A stretch of 46,880 nt of DNA. It comes from Candidatus Zipacnadia bacterium (GTDB taxonomy: Bacteria > Armatimonadota > Zipacnadia > Zipacnadales > UBA5352). The stretch lies in NCBI GenBank assembly GCA_029820945.1, contig JALGUJ010000087.1, positions 1-46,880 of the forward strand. The letters run 5' to 3'. Below the pieces are notes generated by a model. That model was not told the origin of the DNA. It saw only the letters and a list, made by a program, of their open reading frames with translations, and did no database searches. Below are positions 7,881 to 15,038 of this stretch, piece after piece (the first letter of the stretch is position 1; every line of letters begins with the position of its first letter). Both the position numbers and the translations under genes were made by a program.

Positions 7881-8002
7881 GTGCCAGCCGTACGAATTCG
7901 GACCGGCGCGACGAGGGCCGCTGCCTGCAGACGAGGGGACCAAGCGCCTATCCGGTGAGATGGCCACTTGCCGGGCGGGGTGCCTGATGGGGTGAACCGC
8001 AC

Positions 8003-8371
8003 GTGAGAACCCTAGCCTGCCCTCTCGCGATCCTGCTGGTGGCCTCGGCGGTCGCGGCACCGGCGGTGTTTGTGATAGATGACGCGTTGCACTGGACGGG
8101 ACCGGTAGCTGCGAGCGAGTTGAGGGACTACCGCTTTCACCAGAATGTGGCGCTGCTCATCGGTCTCTTCTTGGCGGTTCTCGGGATCTGTGTCGGGCGG
8201 ACGTCAGGCTGCTCTCCCGCGGAAGTCATCAATGACTTTGAGGTAGGATGCTGCGCATGGGTCTGCGGCTGGCTTCTCGCATTCCTCTGGGTCCCCCCCG
8301 GGGTACCATGGCTCGCGGGTGCCGTTCGCATCTGGTGGCAGTGGATCGTCGTGCACTTCCGTGGGAACTGA
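8003..8371 (+). CDS. Small membrane protein, tandem family copy 3
   Basis: A 122-residue protein from GTG at 8003. Residues 1-18 look like a signal anchor (MRTLACPLAILLVASAVAA). Further hydrophobic helices lie around 48-64 and 84-98. The ending AVRIWWQWIVVHFRGN parallels copy 1. Two to three helices and a paired Trp motif at the C-terminus are the only recognisable traits; no function can be assigned. The start lies a few bases after GGGGTGA, a possible ribosome-binding site. Confidence 0.5.
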   Translation: MRTLACPLAILLVASAVAAPAVFVIDDALHWTGPVAASELRDYRFHQNVALLIGLFLAVLGICVGRTSGCSPAEVINDFEVGCCAWVCGWLLAFLWVPPGVPWLAGAVRIWWQWIVVHFRGN

Positions 8372-8645
8372 CCGTGGGAGGACGCAGGTCCGTATCAGAA
8401 CCTGACGGTGGGCGAGTCATCGGCAACGGCGGCGGGCCTTCGGCCCGCGTCGGGCGTGGGCACGCGCGACCTCCTTCACGGCTTTGCCGCGCATCGTTGC
8501 CGTTCACGAGGCCATGGGCAGCAAGACGCCACAGTGCCTCCGCCCATCCTCGCCCGAACGGCGACAGCCGATTTCGTGCTCCACTGAACCGTACATGCGG
8601 AGTTGGAGGACGTCGCGCCGAACCTGACGAAGTCGGGCCACTGGC
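8372..8645. other. Intergenic region with a GC-rich hairpin
   Basis: GCGGGCC (8432-8438) pairs perfectly with GGCCCGC (8442-8448) around loop TTC. This may end transcription of the small membrane protein genes, although there is no U-run. Open frames crossing the region are low-complexity and unsupported. Confidence 0.35.
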
Positions 8646-9161
8646 ATGGAGATCGGCAGCGAGACAATCGTCGAGATGCTGCGGCGGAGCTACTTCGCCG
8701 TTGACGGCCTCTGGTTCGTGATGCTGGAGGAGGACCAGGGCATCGAGCGCGCGATGGAGCTCGACGAACGCGTCTGGCGCATCATGCCCAAGATTCAGGC
8801 GCGCAAGGCCCGCGAGCTGATGGACTGCAGCCGCGACTCGCCCGCCGCGCTGGTGCGCTGCATGGCGCTGAAGCTGGCGGCCGAGGGCCACGAGTTCGAT
8901 GTGAGCGTCCCGGCCCCCGTGCACGCGGAGATCGTCATTACGCGCTGTCCCTGGCGCGAGGTGCTCGAATCGTCCGACCGCACCCACCTCGCGGCCGAGA
9001 TCGCCGACCGCATCTGCGCCACCGAGGCGGCGGTCTGGGCCGAGGAGTTCTCCGACGAGGCGGCGCCTGCCATCGAGGCCGAGCTGGCCGAGGCCATCTG
9101 CCGCGGAGATGCACGCTGCCGCCTCGTCTTCCGCCAGCCCACCGAAAGCAGCACGGATTGA
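8646..9161 (+). CDS. DUF6125-like / L-2-amino-thiazoline-4-carboxylate hydrolase-like protein
   Basis: A 171-residue soluble protein. The N-terminus (MLRRSYFAVDGLWFVMLEE, then VWRIMPKIQARKAREL) matches the pattern I know for DUF6125. The ending GDARCRLVFRQP, with a Cys in a strand after a Gly-Asp turn, is shared with the ATC-hydrolase-like family. The function of DUF6125 is not established. The gene overlaps the radical SAM gene by 4 bases (TTGA), so the two are probably translated together. No strong ribosome-binding site precedes ATG 8646. The family call comes from recalled motifs, not a search. Confidence 0.55.
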   Translation: MEIGSETIVEMLRRSYFAVDGLWFVMLEEDQGIERAMELDERVWRIMPKIQARKARELMDCSRDSPAALVRCMALKLAAEGHEFDVSVPAPVHAEIVITRCPWREVLESSDRTHLAAEIADRICATEAAVWAEEFSDEAAPAIEAELAEAICRGDARCRLVFRQPTESSTD

Positions 9162-10381
9162 GTGATGCGAGCATGCCGCAGAAGCCGCTGACCGTTCTGA
9201 TCAAGCCAGCGGGCCCGGACTGCAACCTGGCGTGCACGTACTGCTTCTACCGCGACAGGGTTGCGCTGTACCCGGACACGGCCCGCCACCGGATGTCCGA
9301 CGAGACGCTGCGCGAGCTGGTGCGCAAGTACATGAACTATCACGAGGGGACGGTCCCCTTCGCCTGGCAGGGCGGGGAGCCGACCCTGATGGGGCTGGAC
9401 TTCTACCAGCGCGCCGTGCAGTACCAGCAGCTCTACGGCCGCTCGGGCCAGTCCGTCTCCAACAGCCTACAGACGAACGCGATCCTGCTCGATGACCCCA
9501 ACTGGGCGCGCTTCCTGCACGAGTACAGGTTCCTGGTGGGCGTCAGCATCGATGGTCCGGAGAAGGTGCACGACGCCTTCCGTGTCGATCCGGCCGGCAG
9601 AGGCTCGCACGCGCGGGTGATAGCGGCCCTGGAGACGCTGCTCGAACACGATGTCGAGGTCAACATCCTGGCGATGGTGCAGCCGATGAACGTGCACCGG
9701 CCGGCTGAGACCTATGAGTACCTCCTCGGTCTGGGCGTGGACTTCCTGCAGTTCATCCCGCTGGCCGAGCGCGACCCATCGGGCGAAGGCCTGGCGGACT
9801 TCACCATCGACCCGGCCGACTACGGGCGCTTCCTGTGCGAGATCTTCGACCTGTGGGCGGCCGAGAAGCCCCGCCCGGCCTACGTGCGCATGTTCGACGA
9901 CGCCCTGGCCGTGGTCATGGGCCACGAACACCCCACCTGCATGTTCGCGCCCCAGTGCGGACCGTACTTCGTGGTCGAGCACAACGGTGACATCTACGCC
10001 TGCGACTTCTTCGTCGAGCCCCGGTGGAAGTACGGGAACATCCACGACACGCAGCTCCACCACATCCCGCGCCTGGAGCTGTATCAGCGCTTCCGCGACC
10101 GCAAGACCGCCGGGCTGGAGGACACACGGTGCGCCGACTGCCCGTGGTGGCACCTCTGCCACGGCGGCTGCCCGAAGTACCGCGTCATGCTCGGCGATGC
10201 GGCACAGCCGACGTACTTCTGCGAGGCCTACCGCATGTTCTTCGAGCACGCCCACGAGATGCTCGAGGAGATGGCGCGCCGGCTCAATGCCCGGCAGGAG
10301 GCCGACGCCCGGGGCATCGGCCCCGATGACCCATGCCCCTGCGGCAGCGGCCTGAAGTACAGGGACTGCTGCATGCCCTGA
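9158..10381 (+). CDS. Radical SAM / SPASM protein, anaerobic sulfatase-maturase-like, with C-terminal SEC-C motif
   Basis: The 407-residue product opens KPLTVLIKPAGPDCNLACTYCFY, with the radical SAM cluster cysteines at 22, 26 and 29. This opening is typical of anSME. A SPASM/Twitch domain follows (CMFAPQCGPYF, NGDIYACDFFVEPRWKYGN, CADCPWWHLCHGGCPKYR) to hold auxiliary Fe-S clusters; the Asp in YACDFF matches the anSME catalytic Asp. Known members oxidise a Cys or Ser of a sulfatase to formylglycine. Residues 390-407 add a zinc-binding SEC-C motif, DPCPCGSGLKYRDCC. No sulfatase gene lies in the window. The start is TTG 9158, overlapping the upstream stop; ATG at 9173 is an alternative that drops five residues. 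Confidence 0.88.
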   Translation: MSDASMPQKPLTVLIKPAGPDCNLACTYCFYRDRVALYPDTARHRMSDETLRELVRKYMNYHEGTVPFAWQGGEPTLMGLDFYQRAVQYQQLYGRSGQSVSNSLQTNAILLDDPNWARFLHEYRFLVGVSIDGPEKVHDAFRVDPAGRGSHARVIAALETLLEHDVEVNILAMVQPMNVHRPAETYEYLLGLGVDFLQFIPLAERDPSGEGLADFTIDPADYGRFLCEIFDLWAAEKPRPAYVRMFDDALAVVMGHEHPTCMFAPQCGPYFVVEHNGDIYACDFFVEPRWKYGNIHDTQLHHIPRLELYQRFRDRKTAGLEDTRCADCPWWHLCHGGCPKYRVMLGDAAQPTYFCEAYRMFFEHAHEMLEEMARRLNARQEADARGIGPDDPCPCGSGLKYRDCCMP

Positions 10382-10401
10382 TGCGCCCCGCACACGCGAA
10401 A

Positions 10402-10426
10402 GGGCGCCGGCCAATGGCCGGCGCCC
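10402..10426. terminator. Strong hairpin between convergent genes
   Basis: GGGCGCCGGCC (10402-10412) pairs perfectly with GGCCGGCGCCC (10416-10426) around loop AAT. It is flanked by ACACG...CGTGT and CGAAAGG...CCTTTCG, which extend the complementarity. It lies 20 bases after the radical SAM stop and 23 bases before the end of the opposing gene, so a bidirectional terminator is likely despite the lack of a long U-run. Confidence 0.7.
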
Positions 10427-10449
10427 GTGTCCTTTCGGGAGTGGCCGGG

Positions 10450-12074
10450 CTAGAAGATGCTGCCGAGCAGGCCCCAGATGGTGCCGGCCGTCCACAGGGC
10501 GCTGCGGATGTCGCCCCAGGAGACCCCGCGGTCCCGGAAGGGGATGTAGACGATGTCGCCCTCGCGCAGAGGCATGTCCTCCGGCGCCACGCCGCGATGG
10601 GCGCTGCCCATGTCGCGCTTGATGAACTCCGTTTCACCGTGCTCCGTGACACGCAGCACCGTGACGTTGCCCATGTCGGCCTGCTGGAAGTACCCGAAGC
10701 GCGACACGACGTCCAACAGCGTCAGGTCGTCCGTCAGTGGGATGGGGCCGGTGGTCGTGGCCGCGCCCAGCAGGTAGACCGTGTTCAGCTCCGGCACGAC
10801 GACGATGTCGTCGGGCTGCAGCGTGATGTTGCTCTCGAGCGCGCCCCGGTTCATCACTGCGTCCATGTCCAGCACGAGCCGCTCGTCGTCGCGGTAGACG
10901 TAGGTGTGGGCCAGGTCCGCCTGCTCCGTGGGCCCGGAGACCGTCATCAGCCGGAGCAGGTCGCGCTGCTGCTGCTCGCGGATGTCGATGACGCCGGGGC
11001 GCTGCACGGCGCCGAGGATCAGGACGGTCTCGGGGCCGGCCCTGGGCACGAGCACGACGTCGCCGGGGTTGACCGCCACGTTGTACTGCATCTCGCCACG
11101 CATCAGCAGCCCCTCGAGGTCTACCGGGATGGTGCCCTCGGGCGTTATGAGCTGGGCGCGGCTCAGCTCCGCCTCGGGTGTGACGCTGCCGGCACGCGCC
11201 AGCGCCTCCAGCACGGTGATCGACTCGCCGATCTCGAAGGTCGCCGGGGCGCGCACCTCGCCGAGGACGGAGATCTTCCCGGCCTCGCGCACCACAACGA
11301 CGTCACCGGGCTTGAGCGCCACGTTCTGAGTCAGATCGCCCTCCTCCAGCAGCCGCCGCAGGTTGACCGTCCGGGCCGGCTGGCCCGAGCGGATGACGAG
11401 GGCCGAGCTGCGGTCCGCGCTCGCGGTCAGCCCCCCGCCGACCCGCCCGATCGCCTCCAGCACCGTGATCTCCTGGCCGACGGGCAGCACCATCTGCGCG
11501 GCCGATCCTCCACGCGCGGCAGGTAGATCTGATCGCCGTAGCGGACCGGCTCGAAGGCCTCGATGGGCGTGTCGCTGCGCAGGCCGCTCAGGTCGAGGAC
11601 GCGAGGCTCCTCGCCGGCGCTCTTGACGCGCACCGCGCGCAGGTCGGCGGCCGCCAGCGGCCCGGCGGCCGAGACGGCGTCGGCTACGGTGGCTCCGAAG
11701 GGCAGCACCATCGGTCCGACCTGCTGCACCTCACCGGCCATGTAGACCTTGCGCTCGGAGGCCAGCTCGTTGAGCGCCACGCTGACCACAGGCCGCTTGA
11801 TGTACCGGCGCAGCTCGGTGCCGACGATGGTCTCGACCTCGGGGAGAGTCCGCCCGCCAACCCGCACGTTGCCGAGCAGCGGAATCGCGATGGTTCCGGT
11901 GGGGCCGACGCGGAACTCGCCCGAGAGCTGGTCCTCGCCGAAGACGCTGATATCCAGGGCATCCCCCGGCGAGACAAGGTAGCCCTCAAGAGCTTCCTGG
12001 CACTGCACCGGGCCGGGGAGAAGGAGGGCAAGAGCTGCCAGAGCCGCGGCGGTTGAGAGCGTCGTTGTCCTCAT
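10450..12074 (-). pseudogene. Wza-like polysaccharide export protein with SLBB repeats, frame broken
   Basis: The N-terminal part starts MRTTTLSTAAALAALALLLP (signal peptide, ATG at 12074) and contains the Poly_export domain (LVSPGDALDISVFGEDQL) and one SLBB repeat. It then runs out of frame after QIYLPRVEDR near 11505. The rest continues in another frame from MVLPVGQEITVLEAIG to the stop at 10450, with four or five further SLBB repeats and a hydrophobic tail (ALWTAGTIWGLLGSIF). Compared with the other repeats (ISVLGEVRAPATFEIGESIT; VYMAGEVQQVGPMVLPFG), about ten residues are missing at the junction. A short deletion therefore probably caused both the loss and the frameshift. Intact relatives form outer-membrane polysaccharide channels. 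The gene lies away from the main exopolysaccharide locus and behind a Lon-domain gene. An assembly error remains possible. Confidence 0.8.
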
Positions 12075-12164
12075 CACGCTGGGGATTGTACGCGGCCCTT
12101 GGGGCGGTGTCAAGCACGGACGCCGGAGCAGCGGCGATGCGCCTTGACGCGGCGAGAAAGGGGA

Positions 12165-12848
12165 TCAGTTGCGCGAGAACGGCCTCTCGTCATCCTCGGC
12201 GAAGCCAAGGGCCTCCAGCTTGCTGCGTGCGGCGGCCAGCACCCGGTAGTGCCCCACCTCCTGCCGCAGGATGGGCATGGCGATATCCAGGCGGTCGGCG
12301 AAGGAGTCACTCTCGAGCAGCCGCTGCTGGACGGCCAGGGTGGTCTGCAGGTTGGCCGCGATGGCGTAGGAGAGCCCGACCGGATCCTCCGGCACCTCAG
12401 GTGCGGCATCGTCGGCCCCCATGGTGCGGAGCACCAGCTCCATCAGCATGCGAAGCTCATTGCGAGCGGTCTCCACCAGGGGCATCTCTCCCGGCGGCAC
12501 ATCATTGCGCTCCTCGAGCAGACGCACGTCGGCGCGAACCACCGGGATGGTGCTGAGGATGGCGTCGATGCGGAACCGCGGCCCGCCGCGGGCCAGCACC
12601 ATGGCGCTGCCGTCGGGCAGGCGCGTGACCTCGGCGATCTGCGCGATGGTGCCGACGTCGTGCGGGATGCCCGGCCCGCCGACCTCCTTCCCGGCCTTCA
12701 GCAGCGCCACCCCGAAGTAGCCCTGGCCATCAACGACCTCATCGAGCATCTCCTTGTAGCGCTGCTCGTGCAGGTACAACGTACTCGGCGCCCCGGGGAA
12801 CAGCACCGCATTCAGGGGCATGATAGGCAGGTCTTCGCACATGCGCAT
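12165..12848 (-). CDS. Lon N-terminal (LON substrate-binding) domain protein
   Basis: A protein of about 227 residues. It begins MRMCEDLPIMPLNAVLFPGAPSTLYLHE, the typical start of the PUA-like LON substrate-binding domain. Also typical are FGVALLK, VGTIAQIAEVTRLPDGS and GGPRFRI. A helical C-terminal region follows (about 130-227; AIAANLQTTLAVQQRLLE), also as in Lon N domains. There is no AAA+ ATPase and no protease domain, so this is a stand-alone member, often annotated as peptidase S16 lon-domain protein, whose role is unclear. ATG at 12848 fits the domain boundary. GGGAGG lies about 14 bases upstream, longer than ideal, and an ATG at 12881 is an alternative. It is followed after 90 bases by the broken SLBB gene. 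Confidence 0.88.
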   Translation of the reverse strand: MRMCEDLPIMPLNAVLFPGAPSTLYLHEQRYKEMLDEVVDGQGYFGVALLKAGKEVGGPGIPHDVGTIAQIAEVTRLPDGSAMVLARGGPRFRIDAILSTIPVVRADVRLLEERNDVPPGEMPLVETARNELRMLMELVLRTMGADDAAPEVPEDPVGLSYAIAANLQTTLAVQQRLLESDSFADRLDIAMPILRQEVGHYRVLAAARSKLEALGFAEDDERPFSRN

Positions 12849-13071
12849 TGGGTACGAGGACACCTCCCGTGCCGCTCTCATACAGTTGCAGTACTACGCT
12901 GCCGCGGGACATTCTCCTGCCTGACTGCACAAGTCGTGCGCCCGGACTTTGGGCGGCCGGCCCCGGCGTCCGGCCGGCACCTCTTTCGCGCCGCAGACAG
13001 GAGATTCGATGGGGACGGGGAAATACTCACTGTAACTACCGCCGATAGTTGATACCCGAGGGGACGCGCCC
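12849..13071. promoter_or_regulatory. Divergent intergenic region (Lon-domain / RtcB-like)
   Basis: A stem GCCGGCC (12956-12962) with GGCCGGC (12972-12978) lies in the middle. Near 13035-13051, AACTA and TAGTT flank CCGCCGA, a small palindrome close to the RtcB-like start. GAGGGG, about 9 bases before the ATG at 13072, is its ribosome-binding site. No convincing promoter pair was found. Confidence 0.35.
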
Positions 13072-14274
13072 ATGATGTACGAACAGCAGAGGCGGGCCGC
13101 GTTGGAGCACGCCGCCGAGCACATCTTCTCTATGGGGCTGGGCGATGTCGCCGCGCAGATGACCCTGCGCAACATGCAGTTCGGCCTGGCCAAGATGCAC
13201 TACGTGCAGGCGCAGTTCGGCGACCCGCCCGACGCCGCCTTCATCGCCACGCCCGATGTCACCGTCACGCGCAACGAGGCGCGCTGGCACGCCGGCATCG
13301 GCTACGGGGGCAAGATCACCTGGGGCCACGGCGACCGGCCCTACGCATTCCTCGACGTCAAGCCCAACTGCTGCGGGATGCTGGTCGGCGGCCTCCACGA
13401 CCTTCCCGCGCTGGCCGACGTCGCCCGGCGGCTCGACGCCATGCTCGGGGACCACGCCGAGCTGGAGGGCGTCGCGATCGACTGGGACATCGGGGTCGGC
13501 AACCACTTCGTGGACGTGCTGGCCGTCGAGCCCGTCGATCCCCTCGCCGACCTGCCCCCGTGGTGCTTCGTGCTGCACTTCTCCGGGAGCGAGCTGCGCG
13601 CCGAGAACCCGCTGGGCATGGGCCTGTACTGGGACAGCAGCGCCGAGCTACGCCGCCGCATGCAGGTCTTCGAGACTCCCTGGGGCCCGTGCCGCGTCCT
13701 GCAGGGCGAGGACGCGCGGGAGTGGTGGGAGTTCTTCCGGCGTGCCGATGACTTCATCAAGCGCAGGCGGCTGATGGCGGCGGAGCGGCTCTTCGGCGAG
13801 TTCGAGGTCCTCGCAAACCTCCACCACCAGGGCCTTCTGGGACCCAACTCCGTCGTGCTCGGCTGCCAGGACACCTCGACGGGCGGGATCGTCCCCGTGA
13901 TGCTCCGCGAGAGCACGCCCGGGTACCTGTTCCGCGCCAGGCCGAACCTCACCGACGACATCATCGACGTGCTCGCCTGGCGGGACCGAGCCGACCGCCT
14001 CGGCGTGCTCGATCATCTGCGCGAGGCGAACGTCATTCCCCACGGCGCGGGGTACATGCTGCCGGGGATCTCACATCTGGCGCAGGTGCACGAGTTCAAC
14101 GGACGCCGCTACTACGAGGTCGAGGCCACGGACGGCGGAGTGCGCATCGTCCTGGGCACGCCGCGCGATCTGACCTACGCCTACCGCGGGCGCCGGGTGA
14201 TCCTCTCCAGCGTCGAGCATGGGCTGGGCCGGATCGTCGCCCGCCTGCAGCCCCTCTACGTGCTCAAGGCCTGA
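13072..14274 (+). CDS. Divergent RtcB-like protein (RNA ligase superfamily)
   Basis: This 400-residue protein shows RtcB-like motifs in RtcB order. DVKPNCCGM (95-103) corresponds to the metal-binding D-x-x-C-G-M region. GVGNHFVDV (141-149) corresponds to GGGNHFIE. FVLHFSGSE (166-174) corresponds to VMVHSGSRG. HH (251-252) lies in the central part, and PHGAGYML (323-330) corresponds to HGAGR, whose His is guanylylated in RtcB. RtcB joins 3'-phosphate or cyclic phosphate and 5'-hydroxyl RNA ends using GTP and Mn2+. The spacing is kept and the length is close to the bacterial enzyme, but the rest is highly divergent; the D-V-K-P-N-C-C insertion and the Tyr after HGAG are unusual. It may act on another substrate. 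No archease or RtcA gene is next to it. I identify it only by these motifs. Confidence 0.55.
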   Translation: MMYEQQRRAALEHAAEHIFSMGLGDVAAQMTLRNMQFGLAKMHYVQAQFGDPPDAAFIATPDVTVTRNEARWHAGIGYGGKITWGHGDRPYAFLDVKPNCCGMLVGGLHDLPALADVARRLDAMLGDHAELEGVAIDWDIGVGNHFVDVLAVEPVDPLADLPPWCFVLHFSGSELRAENPLGMGLYWDSSAELRRRMQVFETPWGPCRVLQGEDAREWWEFFRRADDFIKRRRLMAAERLFGEFEVLANLHHQGLLGPNSVVLGCQDTSTGGIVPVMLRESTPGYLFRARPNLTDDIIDVLAWRDRADRLGVLDHLREANVIPHGAGYMLPGISHLAQVHEFNGRRYYEVEATDGGVRIVLGTPRDLTYAYRGRRVILSSVEHGLGRIVARLQPLYVLKA

Positions 14275-14277
14275 CGG

Positions 14278-14949
14278 TCACTCGGCGCCGGCGTCGTGGC
14301 GGACGATCTCGCGGAACATGCGGAAGCCAGCCGGGGAGATGCCCGCGCCCTGAAGCAGCTCCGCCGCCCGCCGCCGGCAGCCCGCGACGATCTCCGCGCG
14401 CTGCTCGTCGGTCTCCGCGATCGCGTGGCCCTCGACGTAGCCCACTACGTCCTCCCACGCCGGGTTGTTCGCGATGGCCCACACCGCGATCTGCGACACC
14501 GGCCGCTCGGGCCGCACGCGCCCGATGTGCTCGGACAGCGCCGCCATGCGCGGGTCCGGGCAACCAACGGGGCTCATGCGATCGTAGCAGGTCGGCGCGG
14601 GCAGGTTGTAGTCGGTGCAGGCGGCGGGGATCGTCACGTAGGCGAAGGCGTGGCGCGAGAGGTCAATGGGCACCCAGCCCAGCGTGGTCATCCCCTGCAG
14701 GCCCTCCTGCTGGGCCAGGAACTGCGTGCCCGGCTCCAGGTAGACCTGCTCGGGGCCGAAGGCACTGCGCCGGATCCGCCCCCGCACCGACTGGTCGCCG
14801 TTGCCGTAGAAGACCGCATCCACCCTGCCCGTCGCCATCGCCTCGAGCAGGTTCACCGGCTGGGAATCGCGCCGGGCCAGGGCCGGCTCCAGTGCCGCGA
14901 GCGCCAGCAGGCCGAGCATCATCAGCGCGAGCAGCGTGCGCCGTATCAT
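14278..14949 (-). CDS. Exported protein of unknown function
   Basis: ATG at 14949 is preceded by GGAGGTGG, and the 223-residue product starts MIRRTLLALMMLGLLALAAL, a signal peptide ending near ALA. The mature part is mixed alpha/beta. It contains VDAVFYGNGDQSVRGRIRR and a segment PEQVYLEPGTQFLAQ that looks like a small beta-sandwich. A cysteine pair follows (AACTDYNLPAPTCYDR), then a helical end (QIAVWAIANNPAWEDV). I do not recognise a family. It is convergent with the RtcB-like gene (3 bases apart) and divergent from the C45 hydrolase gene. Confidence 0.6.
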   Translation of the reverse strand: MIRRTLLALMMLGLLALAALEPALARRDSQPVNLLEAMATGRVDAVFYGNGDQSVRGRIRRSAFGPEQVYLEPGTQFLAQQEGLQGMTTLGWVPIDLSRHAFAYVTIPAACTDYNLPAPTCYDRMSPVGCPDPRMAALSEHIGRVRPERPVSQIAVWAIANNPAWEDVVGYVEGHAIAETDEQRAEIVAGCRRRAAELLQGAGISPAGFRMFREIVRHDAGAE

Positions 14950-15038
14950 GGCGGCCACCTCCGCGCATCCGTGCATCATTGCTGGTACATTGGACGCGCG
15001 AGCCCCCCTGTCAGTTTCATGCCGGCGGCCCGACGACC

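Noticed and set aside
8229..8987. 252-codon - strand frame and a + strand frame at 8248
   Set aside because: Both cross gene boundaries with low-complexity translations; the DUF6125-like frame is the better gene.
10450..12113. Two separate SLBB genes
   Set aside because: The two frames overlap and complement each other around one broken repeat; they are one frameshifted gene.
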